DNA of 41,750 nucleotides, taken from NCBI GenBank assembly GCA_035765515.1, contig DASTXN010000188.1:1-41750 (forward strand). Direction: 5' to 3'. This DNA comes from DASRSS01 sp035765515 (GTDB lineage Bacteria > Actinomycetota > Actinomycetes > Mycobacteriales > Jatrophihabitantaceae). A program made the translations under genes and the position numbers. Positions 30,840 to 39,333 of this stretch are shown here, piece by piece (positions within the stretch are counted from its first letter, which is position 1; each line of letters starts with the position of its first letter). Under the pieces are notes generated by a model that worked only from the letters and a program-made list of their open reading frames with translations, was not told the DNA's origin and ran no database searches.

Positions 30840-31562
30840 GTGGACCTGATCCTTCTCACCACGGCCAGTCAGCCGACCACCGAGGTGCTGCCCGCGCTCG
30901 GACTGCTCGCGCATCGCGTGACCGTGCTGCCGCTGGACGTCGGCGCGCTCATCGATCGCAGCACCGGTGACGTCCTGCTGGTCGACGCCCGACGCGACCT
31001 CGCCGCCGCGCGGACGTTCACGCGCATCCTCGCCGCGAGCGACCTGGGCGTGCCGGTCGTCGCGGTGCTCACCGAGGGCGGGCTGATCGCGGTGTCCGCC
31101 GAGTGGACGGTCGACGACTTCGTCCTCGACACCGCCGGCCCGGCCGAACTCGACGCGCGCCTGCGGCTGGTCCTCGAAAGGCATGCGATCGGCACCGCGG
31201 CCGAGGCCGAACAGCTGATCGTCGGCGACCTCACCATCGAGGAGGGGACGTACACGGCGCGGCTGTCCGGGACGGCCCTGGACCTGACCTACAAGGAGTT
31301 CGAGCTGCTGAAGTTCCTTGCGCAGCATCCGGGTCGCGTGTTCAGCCGCGCGCACCTCGTCCAGGAGGTCTGGGGCTACGACTACTTCGGCGGAACCCGC
31401 ACCGTCGACGTCCACGTGCGGCGGTTGCGCGCGAAGCTCGGGCCCGAGCACGAGGCGATGATCGGGACGGTGCGCAACGTGGGCTACAAGTTCGTCCGCC
31501 CCGCTGACGGCGCACGACGCGACCACGACGCGGCCGATCGGGGCGCTACGGTCGGGGAATGA
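30840..31562 (+). CDS. glnR: GlnR-type OmpR-family response regulator
   Basis: 240 residues from GTG 30840, with AGGAGG 5 bases upstream. The receiver domain is atypical: VLLVDARRDLAAARTF holds the Asp at about position 49 in place of the usual phospho-acceptor surroundings, as in orphan GlnR proteins. The winged-helix output domain reads LDLTYKEFELLKFLAQHPGR and then RTVDVHVRRLRAKLG. GlnR controls nitrogen assimilation in actinobacteria without a partner kinase. It overlaps mshD by four bases (ATGA), as in mycobacteria (Rv0818-Rv0819). Confidence 0.88.
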   Translation: MDLILLTTASQPTTEVLPALGLLAHRVTVLPLDVGALIDRSTGDVLLVDARRDLAAARTFTRILAASDLGVPVVAVLTEGGLIAVSAEWTVDDFVLDTAGPAELDARLRLVLERHAIGTAAEAEQLIVGDLTIEEGTYTARLSGTALDLTYKEFELLKFLAQHPGRVFSRAHLVQEVWGYDYFGGTRTVDVHVRRLRAKLGPEHEAMIGTVRNVGYKFVRPADGARRDHDAADRGATVGE

Positions 31563-32422
31563 TCCTCGAGCGGGCTGACGAGCTCTCTGCAGATCAACAG
31601 GACGAGGTCCGCACCCTGGCCGCGACCATCGCGGCCAAGACCGGTGCGCCGCCGCTGAACGATGAGAGCCTGCTGCGGCTCGGTGAGCGCGCCGAGGGGC
31701 TGGTGCACCTGTCGCTGCGCGCGGACGGTGAGCTCGTCGGCTACGCGCAGGTGGACAACGGCGTGGCCGAGCTCGCGGTGCGGCGCGAGGACGGCCCTCA
31801 GCTGCTGGAGGCTGTCGAGGCGGCCGCCGGTGGTCAGCCGACGGTGTGGACGCATGGTGTGCGTAGCCCCGTCATGCTGTTGCTCGACTCGCGTGGTTAC
31901 CGACGCACCCGGCTGTTGCATCAACTGCGCCGGCCGCTGACGGATCTGCCCGCCGACGTGCCGCTGCCCGAGGGAGTCGCCGTCCGGCCGTTCCGGGTAG
32001 GGACGGACGAGGACGCGTGGCTGCGCACGAACGCGGCCGCGTTCGCAGACCACCCCGAGCAGGGCGGCTGGACACGGACCGATCTCGCGGCACGCGAGGC
32101 CGAACCGTGGTTCGATCCGGCCGGGTTTTTCCTTGCTTGGCAAGGGGAAACGTTGCTGGGCTTCCACTGGACGAAGACCCACCCGGACGGCGCCGGCGAG
32201 GTTTACGTGCTCGGCGTGGATCCGTCCGCGCAAGGCATGCACCTCGGCGGGGCGCTGCTCGGCATCGGGTTGCGGCACCTCGCAGACCGCGGCTGCCCGA
32301 ACGTTCTGCTCTATGTGGACGACTCGAACACCGGCGCAGTTCGGTTGTACGAGCGGGCCGGGTTCACCCGGCACGACCTGGACGCCCAATGGATGAAACG
32401 GTCCTCCGCCCCGTCGCAATGA
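31559..32422 (+). CDS. mshD: Mycothiol synthase MshD
   Basis: 287 residues, two GNAT domains. The N-terminal domain (residues 1-130) is degenerate. The C-terminal domain has FFLAWQGETLLGFHWTKTHP, the acetyl-CoA-binding VLGVDPSAQGMHLGGALLGI, and LYVDDSNTGAVRLYERAGF. MshD acetylates Cys-GlcN-Ins in the last step of mycothiol synthesis, giving the major low-molecular-weight thiol of actinobacteria. It is translationally coupled to glnR (ATGA). The last 59 bp overlap the end of the convergent phoU gene. Confidence 0.93.
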   Translation: MILERADELSADQQDEVRTLAATIAAKTGAPPLNDESLLRLGERAEGLVHLSLRADGELVGYAQVDNGVAELAVRREDGPQLLEAVEAAAGGQPTVWTHGVRSPVMLLLDSRGYRRTRLLHQLRRPLTDLPADVPLPEGVAVRPFRVGTDEDAWLRTNAAAFADHPEQGGWTRTDLAAREAEPWFDPAGFFLAWQGETLLGFHWTKTHPDGAGEVYVLGVDPSAQGMHLGGALLGIGLRHLADRGCPNVLLYVDDSNTGAVRLYERAGFTRHDLDAQWMKRSSAPSQ

Positions 32423-33038
32423 ACACGGTGCGGCGGGCTACCGAGACGGCGTGGTCGGCGTACCGCTCGTAGTTGCGCCCGAGCAGGGTCACATCGATCG
32501 CCGCCTCGCGCCCACGCGTCCAGGTCGGTGACAGCACGAGCGTGAACAGCTTGCGCAGCAAGGCATCCATCGCGTCGTCCTCCTCTTCGATCGCCTGCGC
32601 GAGAGCGACATCCCGGCCCGCGACAACATCGGCAACCTTCGTCACCAGCGAGTGCGCCACGTCGGCCATCAGGCCGATAATCTGGCGCGCCTCGGACGGC
32701 ACGGCGAGCTCCGGATAGCGCAGCCGCGCGGTCTTCGCGACGTGGTGCGCGAGATCGCCCATCCGCTCCAGCTCGCCGGCCAGGTGTGTCGTCGCGATCA
32801 GCACGCGCAGGTCCGTCGCGACAGGTTGCTGCTGCGCGATCAGGGTGAACGCACGGTCCTCGAGTTCGACGCGCAGCGCGTCGATCCGGTCGTCCTCGCC
32901 GATCACCTGCTCGGCGAGGGCGAGGTCGGCATCGACCAGCGCAGCGGTGGCGCGCTGCATTGCCACGGAGACCAGGTTGATCATCTCGAGAACCCGCTTG
33001 CCGATGTCGTCGAGCTCGTCGTGAAAGTTGTCGCGCAC
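32364..33038 (-). CDS. phoU: Phosphate-signalling protein PhoU
   Basis: 224 residues, start GTG 33038. It has two PhoU three-helix repeats with conserved acidic and metal-binding segments, DLRVLIATTHLAGELERMGD (first) and EEEDDAMDALLRKLFTLVLS with DVTLLGRNYERYADHAVSVA (second). PhoU links the Pst transporter to the phosphate two-component system and represses the Pho response when phosphate is ample. It is the last gene of the pstSCAB-phoU operon. The 3' end overlaps mshD by 59 bp. Confidence 0.93.
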   Translation of the reverse strand: MRDNFHDELDDIGKRVLEMINLVSVAMQRATAALVDADLALAEQVIGEDDRIDALRVELEDRAFTLIAQQQPVATDLRVLIATTHLAGELERMGDLAHHVAKTARLRYPELAVPSEARQIIGLMADVAHSLVTKVADVVAGRDVALAQAIEEEDDAMDALLRKLFTLVLSPTWTRGREAAIDVTLLGRNYERYADHAVSVARRTVFIATGRRTVSSIGRPGRAG

Positions 33039-33078
33039 GTGTTCCGCCTTCAGCAGTGGGATCTGTGGGATCGGTCGG

Positions 33079-33858
33079 TCAGCCGAAGCGTCCGGAGATG
33101 TAGTCCTCGGTTCGCTTGTCGGCCGGGTTCGAGAAGATCGATTCGGTGTCGTCCATCTCGACCAGCTCGCCCGGCTGGCCCACTCCGGCCAGGTTGAAGA
33201 ACGCAGTACGGTCCGAGACGCGCGCGGCTTGCTGCATGTTGTGGGTGACGATCACGATCGTGTACGTCGCCTTCAGCTGCTGGATCAGGTCCTCGATGGC
33301 CAGCGTCGAGATCGGGTCCAGCGCGGAGCACGGCTCGTCCATCAGCAGGACTTGTGGCTGTACCGCGATCGCCCGGGCTATACAGAGTCGCTGCTGTTGA
33401 CCACCGGACAGGCCCGCACCCGGCTTCTTCAACCGCGAGCGCACCTCGTCCCAGAGGTTCGCCGAGACAAGCGCGCGCTCCACGGCCGCATCCAGCTCGT
33501 TCTTGCTGGTCCGCCGGCCTTGCAACTTGATCCCCGCCGCGACGTTGTCGTAGATCGACATGGTGGGAAACGGGTTGGGCCGTTGGAACACCATGCCGAT
33601 CGTGCGGCGCACGTCTACCGGGTCGATGCCCGCGCCGTAGATGTCCTCGCCGTCGAGCAGGATGTCGCCGCTCACCCGTGCGCCGGCGACGACCTCGTGC
33701 ATGCGGTTGAGGGTGCGCAGCATCGTCGACTTGCCGCACCCGGACGGGCCGATGAACGCCGTCACCGACCGCGGCTGGATGGTCAGGTTCACGCCCCGCA
33801 CGGCGTGGAACTTCCCGTAGTAGATGTCGACGTTCTTCACGTCGATTTGCTTGGCCAC
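33079..33858 (-). CDS. pstB: Phosphate ABC transporter ATP-binding protein PstB
   Basis: 259 residues. Walker A GPSGCGKST, Q-loop VFQRPNPFPTMS, signature LSGGQQQRL, Walker B VLLMDEPCSALDP and switch His in VTHNMQQAARVSD are all intact. VFQRPNPFP and the NPADKRTEDYI C-terminus are typical of PstB. It hydrolyses ATP to drive phosphate uptake through PstA/PstC. Nine bp separate it from pstA upstream; phoU follows after 40 bp. Confidence 0.96.
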   Translation of the reverse strand: MAKQIDVKNVDIYYGKFHAVRGVNLTIQPRSVTAFIGPSGCGKSTMLRTLNRMHEVVAGARVSGDILLDGEDIYGAGIDPVDVRRTIGMVFQRPNPFPTMSIYDNVAAGIKLQGRRTSKNELDAAVERALVSANLWDEVRSRLKKPGAGLSGGQQQRLCIARAIAVQPQVLLMDEPCSALDPISTLAIEDLIQQLKATYTIVIVTHNMQQAARVSDRTAFFNLAGVGQPGELVEMDDTESIFSNPADKRTEDYISGRFG

Positions 33859-33867
33859 GTGTCGCCC

Positions 33868-34812
33868 CTAGTCCGGGATCTTCTTGTAGCGCCCGATGAG
33901 CCGGGCGATCAGGTTGAGCAGCATGACGAACAGCACGAGCGTCAGGGCAGCGCCCCACACGCGGTCCACCGCGTAGTTGTGCACCGGCACCGACTTGTTG
34001 TTCACGATCGCGAACGTCTGGCTCGAGCTGTAGTAGTGGAAGTTGTCGGCGATCATGGTCGTCAGCGCGCCCTGCGGCCCGTTGAACAGGCTGTTGTTCG
34101 TGCTCGGGTTGTAGTTGACGAGCACCAGCAGCGGCGCGGTCTCACCCGCCACTCGGGCGATGCCGAGCACGATCCCGGTCAGGATGCCGTTCATGGCGGT
34201 CGGCAGCACCACCCGGACGATCGTGCGCCACTTGGGCACGCCGAGCGCGTACGCCGCCTCGCGCAACTCGTCCGGTACCAGGCGCAGCATCTCCTCGGTG
34301 GTCCGCACGATGACCGGGATCATCAGCATCACCAAGGCCATCGAGACCAGCCAGCCCGCCTTCTGCCCACCGAGCGTGACGATCAGCAGCGAGTAGACGA
34401 ACACGGCGGCGACGATTGACGGCACGCCGGTGAGGATGTCGACCATGAAGGTCGTGACCCGCGCGAACGGACCGCGGCCGTACTCGACCAGGTAGATCGC
34501 GACCAGGAGCCCGACCGGGATCGAGATGACGGAGGTCAGGCCGACCTGCTCGACGGTTCCGAGGATCGCGTGATACGCGCCGCCGCCCGGGTCTGTGTAG
34601 ACCAGGCTGCGCTGGTTCCTGGTCCACCAGCCGGCGTTGGCCAGCACGTGCCAGCCCTTGCCGACGACCGTCCAGAGCAGCCAGACGAGCGGGACGAGCG
34701 CCACGAGGAACGAGCCGACGGCCAGCCCGGTTGCGAGATGGTTCTTGAGCTTGCGACCGGCGCCGATGCCGTTCGCGGCGAGCGTGGGCCGTCGATCCGC
34801 GATCGCTGTCAT
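33868..34812 (-). CDS. pstA: Phosphate ABC transporter permease PstA
   Basis: 314 residues, about six membrane helices. The EAA coupling motif, read as EAAYALGVPKWRTIVRVVLP, contacts PstB; GVPSIVAAVFVYSLL and the ARVAGETAPLL segment are family hallmarks. It forms the phosphate channel with PstC in the membrane. Its start overlaps the pstC stop by four bases (ATGA). Confidence 0.95.
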   Translation of the reverse strand: MTAIADRRPTLAANGIGAGRKLKNHLATGLAVGSFLVALVPLVWLLWTVVGKGWHVLANAGWWTRNQRSLVYTDPGGGAYHAILGTVEQVGLTSVISIPVGLLVAIYLVEYGRGPFARVTTFMVDILTGVPSIVAAVFVYSLLIVTLGGQKAGWLVSMALVMLMIPVIVRTTEEMLRLVPDELREAAYALGVPKWRTIVRVVLPTAMNGILTGIVLGIARVAGETAPLLVLVNYNPSTNNSLFNGPQGALTTMIADNFHYYSSSQTFAIVNNKSVPVHNYAVDRVWGAALTLVLFVMLLNLIARLIGRYKKIPD

Positions 34813-35906
34813 CGGTACTCCTTCCTGCGGTTGACGACCGCTCGTGCCGCGGCGTTCACCACGAACGTCAGAACGAACAGCACCAGGCCCGCAGCGATGT
34901 ACGCACCGGTCTGCCTGGCGCCCTGGGCTTCCTTCATGTTCGAGCCGATGAGTGAGGCGAACGTCTGGCCGCCGTTGAAGATCGAGAACGTGAACGGCTG
35001 GCTCTGCGGTGGCTTGGACATGATGAACAGCACCGCGAGGGTCTCACCCAATGCGCGGCCCAGCCCGAGCATCGCGCCGCTGATCACGCCCGGCCGGCCG
35101 TAGGGCAGCACGGCCATCCGGATCATTTCCCAGCGGGTCGCGCCGAGGGCAAGCGCCGCCTCGACGTTCGCCTTCGGCGTGCGGTCGAAAACGTCCCGGG
35201 AGATCGCCGTGATGATCGGCAAGATCATGATCGCCAGCACGACCGAAGCGTCGAAGATGGTCCCCGTCGGGACGTTCTCGTTCTTGAACAGCGGGATCCA
35301 GCCGAGGTGATACAGCGCCTTTTGCACCGGCACCAGCTTCGGCGCTAGGACGAAGATGCCCCACACGCCGAAGATGATCGACGGAATCGCGGCGAGCAGG
35401 TCGATGACGTAGCCAACCGGCTTGCGCATTCGGGCCGGTGCGTACTGGGTGATGAACAGCGCGATCCCGACCGCGATCGGCGTCGCCAGCAGCAGCGCGA
35501 TCACCGAGCTGATCACCGTCGCCCACAGCAGGTCGAGAATGCCGAAGCTGAACACCGAGCCGACGTAGTAGCCGCGCGAGGTGAAGAAGTTGGCGTTGTC
35601 GTCGCGGATCGCGGGAATCGCCTTGCCGACGAGGAACACCGCGACCAGCGCGATCAGGATGACGATCAGGCCGCCGGATCCGGAGGTCAGCCAGTAGAAG
35701 AGCCGGTCGCCGATCCGGATCTTCCCACCGCGCAGCGCGGACGGCGCCCGCGCCTCCGCGAACGGCTCCACCTCGCGGATCGCCGGCGGCCGGCTCGAGC
35801 CGACCAACTGTGCCCCATCGGGATCCTCTGGGGTGTGCAGCTGTTGCGGTCGGACCTCGTCGGGATGCGCGGAGTGCCGATGCGTCAAAGTCTCTCGCTC
35901 AGTCAT
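34809..35906 (-). CDS. pstC: Phosphate ABC transporter permease PstC
   Basis: 365 residues. A hydrophilic N-terminal extension of about 70 residues (HRHSAHPDEVRPQQLHTPED onward) precedes the first helix; extensions of this kind occur in actinobacterial PstC. The permease core has LLAAIPSIIFGVWGIFVLAP, the EAA motif in EAALALGATRWEMIRMAVLP, and LGRALGETLAVLF. It pairs with PstA. It lies 119 bp after pstS, with a hairpin in the gap, and overlaps pstA by four bases. Confidence 0.94.
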   Translation of the reverse strand: MTERETLTHRHSAHPDEVRPQQLHTPEDPDGAQLVGSSRPPAIREVEPFAEARAPSALRGGKIRIGDRLFYWLTSGSGGLIVILIALVAVFLVGKAIPAIRDDNANFFTSRGYYVGSVFSFGILDLLWATVISSVIALLLATPIAVGIALFITQYAPARMRKPVGYVIDLLAAIPSIIFGVWGIFVLAPKLVPVQKALYHLGWIPLFKNENVPTGTIFDASVVLAIMILPIITAISRDVFDRTPKANVEAALALGATRWEMIRMAVLPYGRPGVISGAMLGLGRALGETLAVLFIMSKPPQSQPFTFSIFNGGQTFASLIGSNMKEAQGARQTGAYIAAGLVLFVLTFVVNAAARAVVNRRKEYR

Positions 35907-35968
35907 GGGTCATTCCGTCTCGCTGCACCGAGGCTGTGCACCGCCGAATCCGACGATGCGTAGAACGG

Positions 35969-36000
35969 CCCCACCAGTCGCCGCCCGACGACTGGCGGGG
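35969..36000 (-). terminator. Hairpin between pstS and pstC
   Basis: In minus-strand RNA, CCCCGCCAGTCG pairs with CGACTGGTGGGG over 12 bp (one G-U) with an 8-base loop, 25 bp after the pstS stop. Without a long U-run it is probably a partial terminator or 3'-stabilising stem, allowing more PstS than permease to be made. Confidence 0.6.
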
Positions 36001-36025
36001 TCCTTCGTCATCTGTTCTCGACCGG

Positions 36026-37177
36026 CTAGCTGATCTTCTCGATCTCGGCCTGGACCTTCTGCTGCACGTCCGCGGGCAGCGCGGCGTAGCCCTGACCGTG
36101 AACCGCGTCCTGCTCGGCGGTGCTGGAGATGAAGTTCATGAACGACTTCACCATTGCGCCGACCTGCGGGTCCTTGTACTTGGTGCAGACGAGCTCGTAG
36201 GTGACCAGCACGATCGGGTACGCACCCGGCGTCTTGGTCGCGTAGTCGAGCTTCAGCGTCAGGTCGCCGGGGCCGCTCGGGTTGGGCTTGGCCGTGTCGA
36301 CCGTCTTGCCCACGCTGTCCGAGCTGAGTGCCACGGCGCCACCACCGTTGTCGATCTTCGCGATCGACAGGCCGTTCTGTAGGGCGTAGGACCACTCGAC
36401 GTAGCCGATGGAGTCGGACGTCGACTGGACGGCCTGGCCGAGCAGCGGGTTGCCGTCCTTGCCCTGGCCCGCACCGGCCCACTGCTTGTCCGGCGTGACG
36501 GACCAGACCGACGGCGCCGAGGCCTTCAGGTAGCTCTCGAAGTTGTAGGTGGTGCCGGAGGCGTCCGAGCGGTTGAACACGTGGATGCTCGACGACGGCA
36601 GCTTGGCGCCCGGGTTGGTCGCCACGATCGCCGGGTCGTTCCACTTCGTGATCTTGCCGGTGAAGATCTTCGCAACCTCGTCGGCCGTCAACGTCAGATC
36701 GCTGACCCCGCTCACGTGGTACGAGACCGCGATGGGGCCGGTGACCATCGGCAGGTCGATCGCCTGCGATCCACAACCCTTGGTCGCCGCGGCGACCTCA
36801 CCCTTGCTCGGGTCGAGCGCCGCGTCCGAACCGGCGAAGTTCACCTGGCCGTTCGTGAAATCGGTGACACCCTGGCCGGAGCCGCCGCCACCGTAGGTGA
36901 TCGTCGCGCCCGGGCACTTGGTCTGGTAGTCCTTGATCCACAGCGCCATCGCGTTCTGCTGGGCCGTCGAGCCGTCGGCCGTCAGCGTGCCGGACACGCA
37001 GTCTGCCTTGGTGACGTTTACGGGTTGGTTGCCGTCCGACGCGGCCGACTGGGTGCCGAGACCGGAGTTGCCGTTCGTCGTGCCGTTGTTGTTCGACCCG
37101 CAGGCCGACAGTGTCAGCGCGCCGGCGAGTAGCAGGGCCGCCGCGGGGACGAGCTTGCTGATGGGGCGGTATCGCAT
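36026..37177 (-). CDS. pstS: Phosphate-binding lipoprotein PstS
   Basis: 383 residues from ATG 37177. The N-terminal lipoprotein signal ends in the lipobox LTLSACGS; the Cys is lipidated and anchors the protein to the outer face of the membrane. The phosphate-binding residues lie in LTADGSTAQQNAMALWIKDY, GGGSGQGVTDFTNGQVNFAG and NRSDASGTTYNFESYL. It captures phosphate and hands it to PstC/PstA. The promoter upstream carries a PHO-box-like repeat array. A GTG four codons upstream is an alternative start. Confidence 0.94.
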   Translation of the reverse strand: MRYRPISKLVPAAALLLAGALTLSACGSNNNGTTNGNSGLGTQSAASDGNQPVNVTKADCVSGTLTADGSTAQQNAMALWIKDYQTKCPGATITYGGGGSGQGVTDFTNGQVNFAGSDAALDPSKGEVAAATKGCGSQAIDLPMVTGPIAVSYHVSGVSDLTLTADEVAKIFTGKITKWNDPAIVATNPGAKLPSSSIHVFNRSDASGTTYNFESYLKASAPSVWSVTPDKQWAGAGQGKDGNPLLGQAVQSTSDSIGYVEWSYALQNGLSIAKIDNGGGAVALSSDSVGKTVDTAKPNPSGPGDLTLKLDYATKTPGAYPIVLVTYELVCTKYKDPQVGAMVKSFMNFISSTAEQDAVHGQGYAALPADVQQKVQAEIEKIS

Positions 37178-37229
37178 TCCAGCGTCCACCGTTCCTCTTT
37201 TCCTTCTTTCGGATGTCCTGTCGAGGCCG

Positions 37230-37273
37230 ACGCTAAGAGCGCCGATCGACCGGGGATGGACGCTGAGGTGAAC
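37230..37273 (-). promoter_or_regulatory. PHO-box-like direct repeats and -10 of the pst operon
   Basis: On the minus strand the 11-bp units GTTCACCTCAG (37273-37263), CGTCCATCCCC (37262-37252) and GGTCGATCGGC (37251-37241) are adjacent, followed by TAGCGT (37235-37230), a possible -10. GTTCACC units every 11 bp are the binding pattern of PhoP/RegX3-type regulators in Streptomyces and relatives. Two weaker units (CGTCAGCTGCC and ATTCATGCGCT) lie directly upstream. The arrangement predicts activation of pst under phosphate limitation. Confidence 0.6.
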
Positions 37274-37289
37274 GGCAGCTGACGAGCGC

Positions 37290-37337
37290 ATGAATCCTGC
37301 ATTCACCCCCTCTGGCTGTGGTGAATGCAGGACTCAT
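37290..37337. repeat. 18-bp inverted repeat between pstS and choD-like genes
   Basis: ATGAATCCTGCATTCACC (37290-37307) and GGTGAATGCAGGACTCAT (37320-37337) are complementary except at one position, around a 12-base loop. The central CCTGCATTCACC/GGTGAATGCAGG part is perfect. Each arm contains a TTCACC-type half-site. It may be a regulator site serving either divergent gene or a terminator-like hairpin. Confidence 0.6.
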
Positions 37338-37353
37338 CGATTAGGGTCGCGAC

Positions 37354-37372
37354 TATTGATTCACGCTCAATA
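37354..37372. promoter_or_regulatory. TATTGA-N7-TCAATA palindrome before the choD-like gene
   Basis: A perfect 6-bp inverted repeat with a 7-base spacer, A/T-rich, 23 bp upstream of the ATG at 37396. It overlaps the expected promoter region of the GMC oxidoreductase gene and is a plausible repressor site. Confidence 0.4.
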
Positions 37373-37395
37373 AGTGCAGCTCGGTAGGGGTGCTC

Positions 37396-39111
37396 ATGGA
37401 TTACGACGTGCTGGTGATCGGCTCCGGCTTCGGCGGGAGCGTCAGCGCGCTGCGGCTCGCCGAGAAGGGCTACCGGGTCGGCGTGCTCGAGGCGGGCCGC
37501 CGGTTCACCCCCGAGACCTTGCCGAAGAACTCGTGGCACGTGCGCGACTTCGTCTGGGCACCGAGGCTGGGCTGCACCGGCATCCAGCGCATCCACGTCC
37601 TGAAGGATTGCGTGATCCTGGCCGGCGCCGGCGTGGGCGGCGGCTCACTCAACTACGCGAACACGCTGTATGAACCGCTGCAGCCGTTCTACGACGACCC
37701 GCAGTGGGCGCACATCACCGACTGGCGCGACGAGCTCGCCCCGCACTACGCGCAGGCGAAGAAGATGCTCGGCGTCGTCACCAACCCGACCATGACACCC
37801 AGCGACGTGGAGATGCGCCGGCTGGCCGACCAGTTCGGCAAGGGCGACACGTTCCACATGACCCCGGTCGGCGTGTTCTTCGGACGCGACGGCAAGCAGG
37901 AGCCCGGCAAGACCGTGCCCGACCCGTTCTTCGGCGGGGTCGGCCCGGAACGCACCGGCTGCATCCAGTGCGGCGAGTGCATGACCGGTTGCCGCCACGG
38001 CGCGAAGAACACGCTCAACACGAACTACCTCGCGCTGGCCGAGCGCGCGGGCGCAGAGGTCCACCCACTGACCACCGTCACCACGGTCCGTCCGGTGGAA
38101 GGGGGGTACGCGGTCGACACCGTCCGGACGGGACGCTGGCGCACCCGCACACCGGATCGGACGTTCACCGCCGAGCAGGTGGTCTTCGCCGCCGGCACCT
38201 ACAACACGCAGAAGCTGCTGCACACGCTGCGCGCCAGCACGCTGCCGAACATCTCGCCGCGGCTGGGCGAACTGACCCGCACCAACTCCGAGGCGCTGCT
38301 CGGGGTGCGCATGAGCAGGCCGAAGCACGACTACACCCAAGGCGTGGCGATAACGTCGTCGTGGCACCCGGACGAGAACACCCACATCGAGCCGGTCCGG
38401 TACGGCAAGGGCAGCAACGCGATGGGGCTGCTGAACACCGTGATGACCGACGGCGGCACGCGGCGGCACCGGTGGGCGCAGTTCCTGCTGGCTCTGCTGC
38501 GCAACCCGCTGCTGATCCGCATGCTCGTACCGCGCAAATGGTCCGAACGGGTGATCATCCTGCTGGTGATGCAGTCGGTGAACAACTCGATCACGGTGTT
38601 GCGCAAGAAGTCCCGGCTCGGCTTCGCCCGGCTCACCAGCCGTCAGGGGGCCGGAGAGCCGAACCCGACCTGGATTCCGGCCGCGAACCGGGCCGCCGAC
38701 CAGCTCGCCGAGAACGTCGACGGGATGGCCGGCGGGACGTGGGGCGATCTGATGAACGTGCCGATGACCGCGCACTTCATCGGCGGCTGCCCGATCGGGG
38801 ATTCGCCCGCCACCGGGGTCATCGACCCGTACCACCGGCTGTACGGCTACGAGGGATTGCACGTGGTCGACGGGTCCGCGCTGACCGCGAACCTCGGCGT
38901 CAACCCGTCGCTGTCCATCACCGCGCAGGCCGAGCGCGCGATGTCGCTGTGGCCGAACCGCGGCGAGCGTGACGAACGCCCGCCGGTCGGCTCGCGTTAT
39001 GTCCGCGTTAAGGCGATAACCCCAAGATCGCCTGCAGTTCCCGAATCGGCCTTTGCTGCATTAGGCTCACCGCCGTTACCGCTCGGTATGCCGGGGACGC
39101 GCGGTGCGTGA
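37396..39111 (+). CDS. choD: GMC-family oxidoreductase, cholesterol oxidase-like (ChoD type)
   Basis: 571 residues from ATG 37396; GTG 37390 is possible. The FAD-binding motif is VLVIGSGFGGSVSALRLAEK, followed by AGAGVGGGSLNYANTLYEP, and the C-terminal active-site segment is VDGSALTANLGVNPSLSITA. A Cys cluster CIQCGECMTGCRHGAKNT (CxxCxxCxxxC) near residue 195 is characteristic of the Rv3409c subgroup and could bind an Fe-S centre. Classical secreted cholesterol oxidases lack it. No Tat signal is seen. It probably oxidises a sterol-like or other alcohol, but genuine cholesterol oxidase activity of this subgroup is uncertain. The last 35 residues appear unrelated to the family. Confidence 0.82.
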   Translation: MDYDVLVIGSGFGGSVSALRLAEKGYRVGVLEAGRRFTPETLPKNSWHVRDFVWAPRLGCTGIQRIHVLKDCVILAGAGVGGGSLNYANTLYEPLQPFYDDPQWAHITDWRDELAPHYAQAKKMLGVVTNPTMTPSDVEMRRLADQFGKGDTFHMTPVGVFFGRDGKQEPGKTVPDPFFGGVGPERTGCIQCGECMTGCRHGAKNTLNTNYLALAERAGAEVHPLTTVTTVRPVEGGYAVDTVRTGRWRTRTPDRTFTAEQVVFAAGTYNTQKLLHTLRASTLPNISPRLGELTRTNSEALLGVRMSRPKHDYTQGVAITSSWHPDENTHIEPVRYGKGSNAMGLLNTVMTDGGTRRHRWAQFLLALLRNPLLIRMLVPRKWSERVIILLVMQSVNNSITVLRKKSRLGFARLTSRQGAGEPNPTWIPAANRAADQLAENVDGMAGGTWGDLMNVPMTAHFIGGCPIGDSPATGVIDPYHRLYGYEGLHVVDGSALTANLGVNPSLSITAQAERAMSLWPNRGERDERPPVGSRYVRVKAITPRSPAVPESAFAALGSPPLPLGMPGTRGA

Positions 39112-39125
39112 CCCGGCGCAGGGAC

Positions 39126-39160
39126 GCCAGTGATGCCGGTCCGGTGATGATCCGGCTGGC
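39126..39160 (+). terminator. Hairpin after the choD-like gene
   Basis: GCCGG (39135-39139) pairs with CCGGC (39152-39156) and, across a bulge, GCCA (39126-39129) with TGGC (39157-39160). It is a moderate hairpin 14 bp after the stop. The rest of 39161-39333 holds a likely promoter for the next gene and the hairpin ACGCC-CGAAAA-GGCGT near 39265; I see no other gene there. Confidence 0.4.
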
Positions 39161-39333
39161 AGCTCCCCAGGACGGTGCCGGCGCCGAAGATTGGCGACCG
39201 AGGAAAGTTTTTTGTTAAGTCGCGCAACCGGACCGCGCAAGGATCGTTGGTTAGCTCAGACGCCCGAAAAGGCGTGCTCCAAGCAGCGGGGCTTCCGGTG
39301 TCTCGTTGTCTGATCACCACAGTAGGAGTGCAG

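Noticed and set aside
31587..31600. CTGCAGATCAACAG shared with 23536-23549
   Set aside because: A 14-base match is expected a few times by chance in a window of this size, and one copy lies inside mshD coding sequence.
39250..39300. tRNA-like GGTTAGCTCAGA segment
   Set aside because: It resembles a D-arm, but no matching acceptor stem, anticodon arm or T-loop GTTCGA follows.
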